Below, in pieces: positions 9,583-18,897 of a stretch of 64,000 nucleotides of DNA. The stretch is from Enterococcus raffinosus (lineage in GTDB: Bacteria > Bacillota > Bacilli > Lactobacillales > Enterococcaceae), in assembly GCF_001886185.1 (NCBI RefSeq), contig NZ_JXLA01000017.1, positions 27,771-91,770 of the forward strand, read 5' to 3'. Numbering within the stretch: the first letter of the stretch is position 1; each line of letters starts with the position of its first letter. A program made the position numbers and the translations under genes. Under the pieces are notes generated by a model. The model was not told the DNA's origin. It worked only from the letters and a program-made list of their open reading frames with translations, and did no database searches.

Positions 9583-10849
9583 CCTAGCCTCATCTCTCTT
9601 CTTTGTGATTAAGATTAAAAAATTTTCTTCTTTATGTATGAATTTTGACTTATTATGTAAAAACTTCGTCTCTCTTCCGAATAAGCAACATTCATTAATG
9701 AAATCATTTGAAGCTTATCTTCTATTTACTAACCTTTGATTTTTGAACTATTTTTTCTTCTCCTCCCTCTCAATCTGGTACCTTTAGAAAAAAAGATGCA
9801 GCTCCATTTTTTGTCCTTTTTTCAATCAATAAAATATTCATTTTCTATTTGAATTGATTGATGACTATGGAAGCTAAGTAAAGAAGCAGAATCTCGAGCG
9901 TAATAACTATCAAACGCTTAGACAACAAAACTGTCTTCTCTACTCCGATTCAAATCGAATAAAAATTATTTTTATTTTAAATAAATAATTTTTATGTTTT
10001 ATTATACATCTATTTTTAAAAAATTATAAAATATTTTTTATAATAAATCAACAGCATATTAACTTTTAGAGAAACCTTTTTTTTAAAATGAATTTTGCTT
10101 AGCGAAATTTTTAATCGTTTACACATTTTAAATTTGTTTACTAAAATCTATTCGGAACTTAACATAAATAGCTATATAATAATAATTATCTGTAAATAAT
10201 CCCTCTGTAACAAGAAAAATATTTAGTATCTAAATCTACTCCTGAAGAAAAAATAGGTAAAAACGTACTTTTTTACAATCGCAAACCACTCAATAAATTT
10301 TAATATAATTATTTTAAAAATAATTTTTTGAGACATTATTCAAGATGTATCGATTGGTTTTTTATACACTTATATTCAATATTTATTAATTTAGCTTTTT
10401 AAACCATCACTTATCTTCACACAAATATAATTCACCTTCTTTTTATAGTCATTCTAATCTTCGCGAACGGTTCTAATATAATAAAATTATAATCAACATT
10501 TTTTAGTCAAATAAACCGCTTTATCATCGTATTCACTGAAAGTAAAAATTGTAGATTTCTTGCTAGCATTGACTCTTTTATTACTTAATAAAGAGTTTAT
10601 TACAATATTTTAGCCCTGTATCATTAATAGAAGCATCACTATATATCATTTCTGTCAGATTAATTATATTATTTTGACAATTATCAGTGCATTAATATAA
10701 ACTTTTCTCTTTTCAATATTCTGAGAGATATACGACTGGATAAACGACAAAAAAAACGATCTTTGTCTCGTTGTTTCGAAACAAAAATCGCTTATTGAGC
10801 TTTATCAAATGATTCATAGCAAATTGTCTATTTGCAGTTTTTCCATGTG
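9583..10849. other. AT-rich gene desert between two paralogous regulators
   Basis: 1,267 bp without a credible gene on either strand, apart from the terminator at its right end. It is extremely AT-rich, particularly 9960-10150 and 10280-10400. No ribosome binding site with a usable reading frame, no RNA gene and no long repeat were recognised. It must hold the promoter of the coiled-coil gene. It may be the decayed remains of lost genes or a long regulatory stretch. Confidence 0.6.
10756..10791 (-). terminator. Terminator of the second winged-helix regulator gene
   Basis: A 14-bp stem with several G-U pairs (10756-10769 with 10778-10791) is followed by seven T residues on the minus strand. 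It sits 58 bp past the stop codon. Confidence 0.75.
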
Positions 10850-11557
10850 TTAGTGCACTGAAGTTTCTTGTAAGACAACATAGTCATTCTCTAAGTATTC
10901 AAAAAACTTTTTATTTAAACGGTAGCCCTGTCCCCAAACGGTCTGAATCGCTTCATCGCCAAAGCGGTTTTCTAGCTTTTCATTCACTTTTGATACAACC
11001 TTTGAAAGACTTGCTAAAACTGATTTCGTTGGTTCTTTTTCCCATATCTCACGACTTATTTCTTCCCTAGGTACTGTTCGGTCACCCGATTGAATCAAGT
11101 AATAAACAATTTCTTTTTGCTTCAGCTTCAAATTCAATTCTGATAACCTTTGTTTAACACTCACCTGCTGAACATGAGCAGCATCTTTGGAGGCCAAACT
11201 TGATAGTTCTGCAATTAACAAGTTTTCACGTAATCGTTCTAAATCAGAGTTCACTGGAAGCCACGCATCAAATGGTGCAGGATCTTTCTCATCATGATTC
11301 CCGTTTATTGCTCGACGAAATAGTTTTATCCCCTCTTCTTGAGGTAAATACTTGATCACTTCGTATGCCTCTACATCATAAAGTGTTTCACTAAAAATAA
11401 TGCCTTCAAACTGATTGAAGAAACTTTTATCAAAAGAATTTCTCTTTAGTTTTGTCATCAAATTAGCAGAACAATAAACCTCATTTCCTAACTGTTTCAA
11501 TTGTTTTTCAAAATTTTCTTCATACAATGGAACCTTCGTTAAAAGCAATAATTGCAT
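10850..11557 (-). CDS. OmpR-type winged-helix regulator, paralogue of 8250-8948
   Basis: 236 aa from ATG 11557, chosen because AAGGAGG lies 9 nt upstream; a longer frame to 11665 has no such signal. The winged-helix C-terminus ends in VWGQGYRLNKKF. The N-terminal domain (MQLLLLTKVPLYEENFEKQL) keeps IIFSETL in the same place as the paralogue (VIFSETL), again without a phosphoacceptor Asp. The conserved FSETL suggests that this degenerate receiver has a preserved job, such as ligand or protein binding. It is a single-gene transcript bounded by its own terminator. Its targets are not evident. Confidence 0.8.
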   Translation of the reverse strand: MQLLLLTKVPLYEENFEKQLKQLGNEVYCSANLMTKLKRNSFDKSFFNQFEGIIFSETLYDVEAYEVIKYLPQEEGIKLFRRAINGNHDEKDPAPFDAWLPVNSDLERLRENLLIAELSSLASKDAAHVQQVSVKQRLSELNLKLKQKEIVYYLIQSGDRTVPREEISREIWEKEPTKSVLASLSKVVSKVNEKLENRFGDEAIQTVWGQGYRLNKKFFEYLENDYVVLQETSVH

Positions 11558-11955
11558 AGTTTGTTTCCTCCTTAAAAATACCCTTCCAGTCTTGCGAATA
11601 CCAATAATGGAATCACTCATTAATAAATTTCGAAAATTAATCTGAATTTTCATTAATTGTCGCATAAAAGAAAAATAATCACACGATTCAATTATATTAT
11701 ACTGTTAATTTTAGGTCAATTTTTAATTTCATATAACAAAAACATAAGTGATGAAATTAGTAAGCATAAAATACATCTGATCCCTTCAATTAAATAATGT
11801 TTTAAACAAAACAAGATTCAAAAAGAGGTATTAACGGTATTTAAAACACAACATTTAAAGCTAAAAATAAAAAAATGGTCATTAAATGAATTTATAACAC
11901 AATAAAACCGCTCATTCTTCGACAAGCAAAAAATGAGCGGTTCCTCCAACTTCCA
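11558..11955. other. Intergenic region upstream of the second regulator
   Basis: 398 bp, AT-rich. Apart from the pbuG terminator at its left end I see no gene or RNA. It presumably contains the promoter of the regulator gene. No distinct operator was recognised. Confidence 0.5.
11906..11942 (-). terminator. Terminator of the purine permease gene
   Basis: An 11-bp perfect stem (11906-11916 with 11932-11942, AACCGCTCATT arms) is followed by TTTTATT on the minus strand. Confidence 0.85.
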
Positions 11956-13269
11956 TTATTTCACGTTTAGTATCCACATAAATCCAATAAAGACGAAGAA
12001 AAGCCCGTACATGATTGGAGAGACTTCCTTCCCACGCTTAGCAGCGATCATCGTGATAGGATAGAAAATGAAGCCTAGTGCAATTCCATCAGAAATACTG
12101 TAGGTTAACGGCATGCCAATCAAAATCAAAAATGAAGGGATGGCGATTTCTAACTGATCCCATTTGATTTGTCGCAACGATTGTGCCATCAATACACCGA
12201 CAATAATCAAAGCTGGTGCTGTAACCTGTGATGTAACTACCGATAATAATGGTGAGAAAAACAATCCAAAGATAAAGAAAATTCCTGTCGTAATAGCTGT
12301 GAGTCCTGAACGGCCACCAACAGCGATACCTGCAGATGATTCAACATAGGCACCAACTGGCGACGTTCCTAATAATGATCCAGCTAACATGGCTGTTGAG
12401 TCAGAAGCTAAAGCTTTTCCAACCCTCGGCATTTTATTGTCTTTCATAAAGCCCGCTTGATTCGCTAAGCCGACTAGTGTCCCAGCTGTATCAAAGAATG
12501 TCACTAATAAAAAGGTGAGTACAACGACCCATAGCTGAAGCGTATTGATATCTTTCACGTGTTTCAAAGCCACTAAAAAGGTTGGCTTCAGACTAGGGGC
12601 AGCTGAAATAATTTGAGTCGGTGCCTGGATCAAACCTGTAATTAATCCTAATAAAGTTGTTGCGACCATTCCTATAAAAATCCCGCCAGGAGCCCGTCGC
12701 ACCATTAAAATAGCTGTTACAATCAAACCGAAGATTGTTAGCCATGTTGTGCCCACACTCATTGAACCCAACCCAACCAATGTCGATTTGTTTGCAACGA
12801 TAATACCACCTTCGCTCAATCCTAAAAAAGCAATGAACAAACCAATTCCTCCAGAAATGGCAAACTTTAAATCTGCTGGAATAGCATCAATAATCATTTC
12901 CCGCAATTTGAAGATCGTAATTAAAATAAAAATCAGCGATGCGACAAAAACCCCTGCCAATGCTGTTTCCCAACGAATGCCCATACCAATACAAACGGAA
13001 TACGCAAAAAAAGCATTGATTCCTAGTGCTGGTGCCGTAGCAATTGGATAACGGGCAAGTACACCCATCAAAATACACCCTAATGCACTCGCTAAGGCAG
13101 TTGCAGTAAATACTGCACCTTCATCCATCCCAGAGGCACCTAGCACACTGGGATTGACAAAAAGAATATAGGCCATCGAAATAAAAGTAGTAAACCCTGC
13201 TAAAACCTCTCTTTTTACTGTTGTATTCAATTTCTCAAGTTCAAAATAGGAACTTATTTTCCCTCTCAT
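11956..13269 (-). CDS. pbuG: NCS2-family purine (guanine/hypoxanthine) permease
   Basis: A 437-aa proton-coupled nucleobase transporter in the cytoplasmic membrane. It belongs to the AzgA/PbuG branch: N-terminal YFELEKLNTTVKREVLAG, TTFISMAYILFVNP, the substrate-site segment APALGINAFFAYSV, and DTAGTLVGLANQAG. About 12-14 hydrophobic segments are present. The ATG is preceded by AGGGGGAG. It is a single gene with its own terminator. Two ACGAACATT sequences, resembling PurR boxes, lie upstream at 13292-13300 and 13390-13398. The exact base preference (guanine/hypoxanthine or adenine) cannot be read from the sequence. Confidence 0.9.
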   Translation of the reverse strand: MRGKISSYFELEKLNTTVKREVLAGFTTFISMAYILFVNPSVLGASGMDEGAVFTATALASALGCILMGVLARYPIATAPALGINAFFAYSVCIGMGIRWETALAGVFVASLIFILITIFKLREMIIDAIPADLKFAISGGIGLFIAFLGLSEGGIIVANKSTLVGLGSMSVGTTWLTIFGLIVTAILMVRRAPGGIFIGMVATTLLGLITGLIQAPTQIISAAPSLKPTFLVALKHVKDINTLQLWVVVLTFLLVTFFDTAGTLVGLANQAGFMKDNKMPRVGKALASDSTAMLAGSLLGTSPVGAYVESSAGIAVGGRSGLTAITTGIFFIFGLFFSPLLSVVTSQVTAPALIIVGVLMAQSLRQIKWDQLEIAIPSFLILIGMPLTYSISDGIALGFIFYPITMIAAKRGKEVSPIMYGLFFVFIGFMWILNVK

Positions 13270-13626
13270 GATGCTCCCCCTAAAATCTAATAATGTTCGT
13301 GAAATAATTGCTTGTTTTTTTAAACAACGAGGTCAATCATATAATAAACGCCATAATATGTAAACAATAATTTGTAAATAAGCCTAAACACGAACATTCG
13401 ATAGGAAAACAACCGATTTCATCGAAACCCATTCTGTCTCTTTAAACAAACTATTGGACAAAATTCCTAAACCTCGCTATTTTTGAAAAGGACTTCTCTA
13501 TTCTTTTAATAATGATGGTCTTTTAACTTCGTTATAGGAAGTCACATGTTTGCCATCTTACTAGTAACGAAAAGCTTCTCTGTTCATTTACACCATCATC
13601 ATAAGTACAGCAAAAGGAGAATTATT
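13270..13626. promoter_or_regulatory. Divergent promoter region with PurBox-like sites
   Basis: A possible pbuG promoter on the minus strand is TTGTTT (13362-13367), 17 nt, TTATAT (13339-13344). PurBox-like ACGAAC motifs occur inverted at 13292-13300 (AATGTTCGT, in the leader) and 13390-13398 (ACGAACATT, upstream of the -35). Each differs at one position from the PurR core CCGAAC. Their spacing is about 89 bp, longer than the usual paired boxes. No purine riboswitch core was found. The right part carries the promoter of the plus-strand prenyltransferase gene. Confidence 0.4.
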
Positions 13627-14538
13627 TTGAAACAACTTACCTTTAAACAATTTTGGGAATTATCCGAAATTTACACTGCGCCATTAAATCTATTTATTAT
13701 TTTACTAGGATATGCTATCGCCAAGTATCAATTCGATAGTCTGCCAAGTCCCGAATTCTTTTTATTTGTTTTGATTATCGTGATGTTTCATATTACCGTG
13801 AACGTCTTTAACCATTATATGGACTATCGAAATGCCTCTGATGAAAACTATAAGCAACAAACCAACATCATCGGACGGGATCACTTGGATCTAGGCTTTG
13901 TACGAAATTTTTATTTATTTAATCTATTGGTTTCTTTTTTATTAGGATTACTATTGGTTTGGCGAACGAATTGGGTTATAGGGGTTTTAGGAGTAATTGG
14001 TTTTTATATTGGTTTATTCTATTCGTATGGTCGGCGTCCGTTAAACAGCTTGCCCATCGCTGAAGCCTTGACTGGTACCGCCAGCGGTTTTTTTATTCCT
14101 GTAATTAGCTATTATCTCGCAGTATACCAATCTCATGCAATCACTTTGGCAATAATCGGCAAAGTATTCCTGATTAGCCTGCCCTTAGTATTGATGATGT
14201 TCAATAATTTGTTAGCCAATAATACCTGTGATTTAGAAGAGGATATTGAAAACCATCGCAAAACACTGGTCTATTATTTAGGCAAACCGTTAGCAGTAAA
14301 AGTATTGTCTAGCGTCTATGTATTTAGCTTTATTTGGTTAATTATTTTGGTCATTGCGGGATTGGCGCCTTGGACAGTACTATTTTTACTTTTCCTTTTT
14401 CCAAAAAATTGGCAGAGCCTAAAAAAATATCGGGTGTTGCAGGATAAGAAAACAACGTTTCCGATCGTTTTGAAAGCCATGTCTGTAATCATGGTACTCT
14501 ATCCAATACTTTATTTTATCGGTTCTTTTTTTGCATAG
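13627..14538 (+). CDS. menA: UbiA-family prenyltransferase, probably 1,4-dihydroxy-2-naphthoate polyprenyltransferase
   Basis: 303 aa, about 8-9 membrane segments. It should attach a polyprenyl chain to 1,4-dihydroxy-2-naphthoate, giving demethylmenaquinone. The first Asp-rich motif is NHYMDYRNASD and the second is NNTCDLEEDIENHRKT, both in the expected cytoplasmic loops. The start is TTG 13627 with AAGGAG 8 nt upstream; the longer frame from 13546 (with a His-rich leader) lacks a ribosome binding site and homology. It stands alone, away from other men genes. It could instead be the second (DmkA-type) prenyltransferase used for extracellular electron transfer, so the gene symbol is provisional. 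Confidence 0.8.
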   Translation: MKQLTFKQFWELSEIYTAPLNLFIILLGYAIAKYQFDSLPSPEFFLFVLIIVMFHITVNVFNHYMDYRNASDENYKQQTNIIGRDHLDLGFVRNFYLFNLLVSFLLGLLLVWRTNWVIGVLGVIGFYIGLFYSYGRRPLNSLPIAEALTGTASGFFIPVISYYLAVYQSHAITLAIIGKVFLISLPLVLMMFNNLLANNTCDLEEDIENHRKTLVYYLGKPLAVKVLSSVYVFSFIWLIILVIAGLAPWTVLFLLFLFPKNWQSLKKYRVLQDKKTTFPIVLKAMSVIMVLYPILYFIGSFFA

Positions 14539-14545
14539 TTAAAAA

Positions 14546-14574
14546 CCTGCCAATTCCTTAAAGAATTAGGCAGG
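14546..14574. terminator. Convergent terminator menA / deoR-type gene
   Basis: The stem CCTGCCAATTC (14546-14556) pairs with GAATTAGGCAGG (14563-14574) with one bulge, followed by CTTTTTTTTT on the plus strand. A-runs on the left may let it serve the minus-strand operon too. Confidence 0.8.
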
Positions 14575-14582
14575 CTTTTTTT

Positions 14583-15359
14583 TCATACCCTTAATAAATT
14601 GATTTTTAACGCTTCGATATCTGCCTGCTGCTCTCCTGTAATATGAAAATCTGTAATCAGATAATCACATTCGTCGGGTTTGGCAAACCGTTTGAAACTT
14701 CGCTGATTGATCTTGCTAGACTCACACAACACGATTTTTATTCGTCCAATGTTTAGTAGGCTTTTTTTCATTTCTGCTGTTTCATAATTAGGCGTCGAAT
14801 ACCCATAACTCTTATCAAAAGAAGTGGTTCCAAGAATAATTTTATCTACAGAAAATCCTGCTAAACCAAGAGCTACAGAACTTCCAGAAACATATGGATA
14901 CCCATTGCGGATCGCTCCGCCAATAACTTGTACCTGATAATTTGTTTTTTCGCTTAACAATAAGGCAATCTCCAAATCGTATGTCAAAATCGTTAAACGC
15001 TTTAACGAACTATTGATCAATTTCTCTGCAAAGGCTCTACAAGAGGTTCCTGTATCAATCGCCAAAATATCATTTTCTTCAATCAACTTGACCGCTCGCT
15101 CAGCAATCCGATATTTTTCATTTGTGAGTTCACGACTCTTAGGAATAATTTCAACACTCCGTTGAAAATCACGCTTGATCACACCTCCGTGTGTTCGAGT
15201 CACTAATCCCTCATTTTCAAGCTCACGCAAGTCATTTCGAATCGTTGATCCTGTGACGTTAAAAATATCGGCTAACTCCGCAACTTGCATGCGATTCTTT
15301 TCGTTGACTAGATTCACGATGGACTGCTTCCGTTCCTCTGCGTATAATTGATCATCCAT
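14583..15359 (-). CDS. DeoR-family transcriptional repressor of the PTS/aldolase operon
   Basis: 258 aa. The N-terminal DeoR helix-turn-helix (about 8-60: ERKQSIVNLVNEKNRMQV, then VTGSTIRNDLRELE and RTHGGV) is followed by the sugar-phosphate-binding DeoRC domain with IDTGTSCRAFAEKL and LGTTSFDKSYGYSTPN. Such proteins are usually relieved by a phosphorylated intermediate of the pathway they control. It is the last gene of the minus-strand cluster to 20026 and also has its own promoter. A GTTTC/GAAAC inverted repeat around that promoter is a candidate autoregulatory operator. Confidence 0.9.
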   Translation of the reverse strand: MDDQLYAEERKQSIVNLVNEKNRMQVAELADIFNVTGSTIRNDLRELENEGLVTRTHGGVIKRDFQRSVEIIPKSRELTNEKYRIAERAVKLIEENDILAIDTGTSCRAFAEKLINSSLKRLTILTYDLEIALLLSEKTNYQVQVIGGAIRNGYPYVSGSSVALGLAGFSVDKIILGTTSFDKSYGYSTPNYETAEMKKSLLNIGRIKIVLCESSKINQRSFKRFAKPDECDYLITDFHITGEQQADIEALKINLLRV

Positions 15360-15387
15360 TTTTAATCACCTTTTTGTGTTTTGTTTC

Positions 15388-15416
15388 ATTATAAAAGAAA
15401 CTGAAAATGTAAGCAA
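15388..15416 (-). promoter_or_regulatory. Promoter of the DeoR-type regulator gene
   Basis: On the minus strand, TTGCTT (15411-15416), a 17-nt spacer and TATAAT (15388-15393) precede the regulator. The GTTTC and GAAAC half-sites flanking the -10 form an inverted repeat that could be the repressor's operator. Confidence 0.65.
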
Positions 15417-15427
15417 TTAAACTAAAA

Positions 15428-16474
15428 TTATTCTTTGAAGACAATCACGTTTTTTAACCCAATTGCTTTTTTAGCATTGTCTAAGGCTTCATCAAATTGA
15501 TCGATTGAATAGCGTTTTGTGATCAGTTCCTTCAGGGGAATTCTTCCACTGGCAACCAATTGAGCAGAGGTTCGATACCCCATCAAACTTGCACGAGTAC
15601 AGCCAAAAACTCTTAATTGTTTATAATGCAGGATATTCGTATTTAGTTTAACTTCTTCTTTTTCCTTAGGAAGTCCGCCAAAGAATAGGCAGCGGCCATT
15701 CATTGCCATATAGTTGAAGCTGGCTTCTTGTGCCTGTGGTGCCGGTGCCGCAATAATGCAGAGGTCAACGCCCTGATGATTAGTTTCAGCAGAAATTTTC
15801 TCCTGTAAATTCTCTGAAGTCAGTGGAATCAAATCGGGAATCATTTTTTTCGCATCCGCCAGCCGACTTTCCGATAGGTCATTCATCATCACTTTTCCGG
15901 CACCTCTAGCTCGCGCTAACATCGCGTGCATGATCCCGATTGGTCCTGACCCAATGATCAACACATGATCTCCAGGCTTGTTTCCAGCAATCTCCTGTCC
16001 ATTAAATACACAACTAAAAGGTTCAATTAATGCCGCTTCTTCATAAGACAAAGCGTCTGGTATCAACGAGATATTGCCTTGGCGTACAGCTTTCTCAGGA
16101 ATAACTAAGTACTCAGCAAATCCTCCTGGCAAATTGATCCCGAAGGCTTCGTAACTGTCACATAAATGTGTATTTCCACTGACGCATTGATCACATATCC
16201 CACAGCCCATATTCGGAGCGATTGCAACTCTCATCCCTTTTTTATAAAAATTAACAGAAGCTCCAACTTCAACAATATCCCCTGAGATCTCATGACCTAA
16301 AGTTAAGGGTGTTTCTTCACTTGCGGTAGGATATCCATTCTTGTACATGCGAACATCCGTCCCGCAGATGGATGCTGCTCTCACCTTTATCAGAACTTCT
16401 TTTTCAGCTATCTCTGGTTTAGCCAGTTCGCTCAATTGAATCTTTTCTTTTCCTAATAATTGGATTGCTTTCAT
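15428..16474 (-). CDS. Zinc-dependent medium-chain alcohol/polyol dehydrogenase
   Basis: 348 aa, cytoplasmic, NAD(P)-dependent oxidation of a polyol or sugar-type alcohol. The catalytic zinc ligands are C37 (ICGTD) and H61-E62 (GHE). The structural zinc Cys set is C91, C94, C97 and C105. The Rossmann motif is GSGPIGIMHAML. It resembles sorbitol, threonine and L-idonate/galactitol-phosphate dehydrogenases; the exact substrate cannot be read. The ATG follows the stop of the upstream oxidoreductase directly (TAAATG), with GGAAGG as ribosome binding site, so the two are translationally coupled in the PTS operon. Confidence 0.9.
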   Translation of the reverse strand: MKAIQLLGKEKIQLSELAKPEIAEKEVLIKVRAASICGTDVRMYKNGYPTASEETPLTLGHEISGDIVEVGASVNFYKKGMRVAIAPNMGCGICDQCVSGNTHLCDSYEAFGINLPGGFAEYLVIPEKAVRQGNISLIPDALSYEEAALIEPFSCVFNGQEIAGNKPGDHVLIIGSGPIGIMHAMLARARGAGKVMMNDLSESRLADAKKMIPDLIPLTSENLQEKISAETNHQGVDLCIIAAPAPQAQEASFNYMAMNGRCLFFGGLPKEKEEVKLNTNILHYKQLRVFGCTRASLMGYRTSAQLVASGRIPLKELITKRYSIDQFDEALDNAKKAIGLKNVIVFKE

Positions 16475-17497
16475 TTATCCTTCCACCTCGACAATTCTAT
16501 TTTCCAGCAGTGAAGTTAAGCCGGCATTGACCAACCGAACGGACATTAAGCCATCGTGACCTGTACACTTAGGTGTCGTGTCATTCAAAATGCAATCAAT
16601 AAAGGCCTGATCTTCAGCTACATAAGCTTCTCTAAACAAGTACATCCAGCTGTGCATTGTTGGTTGGGTCAGTTTCTGATCACTTGTCGCGACTACAATG
16701 TTATGCTTCCCTTGATCACCAACCAAAATACTTCCTTTAGTCCCAAGAATCTCCGTACGCGCATCATATCCATATTGAACATACTGTGCCCCATCAATCA
16801 GACCCAGCTTGCCATCTTCAAAACGCAGGTTCATCGCTACCGTATCATAATAATCAGGAAACTGATCGCTTACCTCTGGTGAACGATAATTGCCGCCATT
16901 CGCATAAATACTTTTCACTTCACTGCCAGTCAACCAGCGCAAGGTATCTAAATCATGACTGTTCACCTCGCCAATTGGTCCATTGCTTTTATGGATATCG
17001 AACATCCAAGGCTTTGGTTCACTCGGTCCGTGGGTTAAGGATTTCACCAAGACAACCTCACCGATCGCACCAGAATCCACGACTCTTTTTGCTTCCTGAA
17101 AACTTGCATCGAAACGTCGCATAAATCCAACCTGCAGCTTCACTTGATTTTCCTCTGCCGCTTGGATCATTTCCAAACATTCCGCTTCATCCATTGCTAA
17201 AGGTTTCTCACATAAAATGTGCTTTTTCGCCGCAGCAGCTGCCAGTGCGATCTCCTTATGGTGGACCGTCGGTGTAACAATCACAACAGCATCAATCTCT
17301 GGGGTTTCCATCACTTCCCGATAATCCTCGTAAAGATATTGGCAATCTACTTCTTTTTGAGCCAGCTCCAAGCTTTCTTTTGAAGGATCACACAAAGCGA
17401 TCAATTTTGCATTTTCAATTCGGCGAGCGAAGTTTTTTCCATGGATCATTCCTGCTCTGCCAGTACCTATCAAACAAATGTTAACCAATTTTGACAT
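16475..17497 (-). CDS. Gfo/Idh/MocA-family oxidoreductase
   Basis: 340 aa. An NAD(P)-dependent sugar or inositol dehydrogenase type. The Rossmann motif GTGRAGMIHG is at the N-terminus, the family Glu-Lys-Pro is in LCEKPLAMD, and the substrate-site His-Asp is in SHDLDTLRWL. It resembles inositol 2-dehydrogenase (IolG) and related enzymes. I prefer ATG 17497 (AAGGAG 11 nt upstream) over ATG 17506, which leaves only 2 nt; this call is not firm. It sits between the EIIBC gene and the alcohol dehydrogenase, implying that the imported sugar phosphate or a derivative is oxidised at two positions. Confidence 0.88.
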   Translation of the reverse strand: MSKLVNICLIGTGRAGMIHGKNFARRIENAKLIALCDPSKESLELAQKEVDCQYLYEDYREVMETPEIDAVVIVTPTVHHKEIALAAAAAKKHILCEKPLAMDEAECLEMIQAAEENQVKLQVGFMRRFDASFQEAKRVVDSGAIGEVVLVKSLTHGPSEPKPWMFDIHKSNGPIGEVNSHDLDTLRWLTGSEVKSIYANGGNYRSPEVSDQFPDYYDTVAMNLRFEDGKLGLIDGAQYVQYGYDARTEILGTKGSILVGDQGKHNIVVATSDQKLTQPTMHSWMYLFREAYVAEDQAFIDCILNDTTPKCTGHDGLMSVRLVNAGLTSLLENRIVEVEG

Positions 17498-17505
17498 GCC
17501 AATCA

Positions 17506-18882
17506 TTACTCCTTAGCCGTTTGCTTTTTTTGCGAGAATACTTTTACTGCTGTTACTAAAAATCCGCTAACCGCTGTTCCGATAGCTAATGCTAAAACAT
17601 ACAATAAGACATTTTCGACTGCTCCAGGAATCAGGAAGACGAAGAAACCACCATGGGGAACTGCGATTCCGCACTTGAAGATCATCGACAAGGCGCCGGT
17701 AATCGCTGAACCGACTGTTACTGACGCCAGCACACGAATCGGATCGGCCGCAGCAAAAGGAATCGCCCCTTCAGAGATGAAGGATAGTCCTAAGACCCAA
17801 GCTGATTTTCCTGCTTCTCGTTCTTCTTTGCTGTATAAGTTTTTCCCTAAAACTGTTGACGATAAGGCCATTGCTAAAGGGGGAACCATCCCAGAAATCA
17901 TTACGGCCGCCATCACCATACTTGTTTCCCCAGCACCTAGGTTTGTTAAGGACGCCACACCGAAAAAGTAAGCCGCTTTTCCGATGGGACCAGCCAAATC
18001 AATCGCCATCATCCCGCCTAAAAGCAGTCCCAGTAACACTGAATTCATTCCAGACAAACTGTTCAACCAATTGGTAATTCCTTCATTTAACGCTGTAATC
18101 GGAATCCCCACGATAAATTTCATGACAAGTCCCACCAGCAATACCGATACGACCGGAAGAATCAAAACAGGCAATAAACCTGAAAATGCAGGGGGCAATT
18201 TCAATACTTTCTTCAACCCATAAACCGTGTACCCTGCTAAGAAACCGCCCAGCAAAGCCCCTAAGAATCCCGCATTCATTGATGAAGCGATCATTCCCGC
18301 GACCATCCCTGGAACAAGTCCCGGACGATCAGCGATCGAGAAGGCGACATAGCCACCTAAGATTGGCCACATTAAGCCCATCGCAATCCCACCTAGTTCA
18401 TTGATTGCTGAGGCAAGTTCTCCTTCTGCGTTAATCCCGCCGAATGCAAAGGCTAACGCAATACATATCCCCCCTGCCACAACAAAAGGAATCATATAAG
18501 AAACACCTGTCATCAAATGACTATAGATCCCGCTTTTTTCTGATTTTGCTTCCGACTTAACCTCCGTGTTAGTCGAGTAAAAAGCCGCATTCGGTGCTCG
18601 GTCAAACAACTCATCTGGATGATCAATCGCTTCAGTAACATCAACTTCTAGTAGGCGTTTTCCATTGAATCGATCTTTATTCACCGATGTACTCGCCGCA
18701 ATAATAACCGCATCGGCATCTGCTATCTCTTGTGGTGTTAAAACGTTCTCAGCACCAATAGAGCCTTGCGTCTCTACTTTGATTTCAATATTTCGCTTTT
18801 TAGCAGCTATTTCTAAATTTTCCGCTGCCATATAAGTATGTGCGATACCAGTCGAACATGATGTAATCCCCACAATTTTCAT
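17506..18882 (-). CDS. PTS fructose-family EIIBC component
   Basis: 458 aa from ATG 18882 (ribosome binding site AAAGGTGA); an in-frame GTG three codons earlier overlaps that site. The N-terminal EIIB domain has the phospho-cysteine C9 in ITSCSTGIAHTYMAA. A linker of about 20 residues follows. The EIIC domain from about residue 120 starts with HLMTGVSYMIPFVVAGG and has about 8-10 membrane segments. It imports and phosphorylates a sugar, with EIIA encoded separately just upstream. The fructose/mannitol superfamily placement is clear; the sugar is not. Neighbours suggest a polyol or unusual sugar. Confidence 0.93.
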   Translation of the reverse strand: MKIVGITSCSTGIAHTYMAAENLEIAAKKRNIEIKVETQGSIGAENVLTPQEIADADAVIIAASTSVNKDRFNGKRLLEVDVTEAIDHPDELFDRAPNAAFYSTNTEVKSEAKSEKSGIYSHLMTGVSYMIPFVVAGGICIALAFAFGGINAEGELASAINELGGIAMGLMWPILGGYVAFSIADRPGLVPGMVAGMIASSMNAGFLGALLGGFLAGYTVYGLKKVLKLPPAFSGLLPVLILPVVSVLLVGLVMKFIVGIPITALNEGITNWLNSLSGMNSVLLGLLLGGMMAIDLAGPIGKAAYFFGVASLTNLGAGETSMVMAAVMISGMVPPLAMALSSTVLGKNLYSKEEREAGKSAWVLGLSFISEGAIPFAAADPIRVLASVTVGSAITGALSMIFKCGIAVPHGGFFVFLIPGAVENVLLYVLALAIGTAVSGFLVTAVKVFSQKKQTAKE

Positions 18883-18897
18883 TTTTTTCACCTTTCC

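Noticed and set aside
13270..13400. Purine riboswitch upstream of pbuG
   Set aside because: The conserved three-way-junction core and loop sequences are not present; only PurBox-like sites were found.
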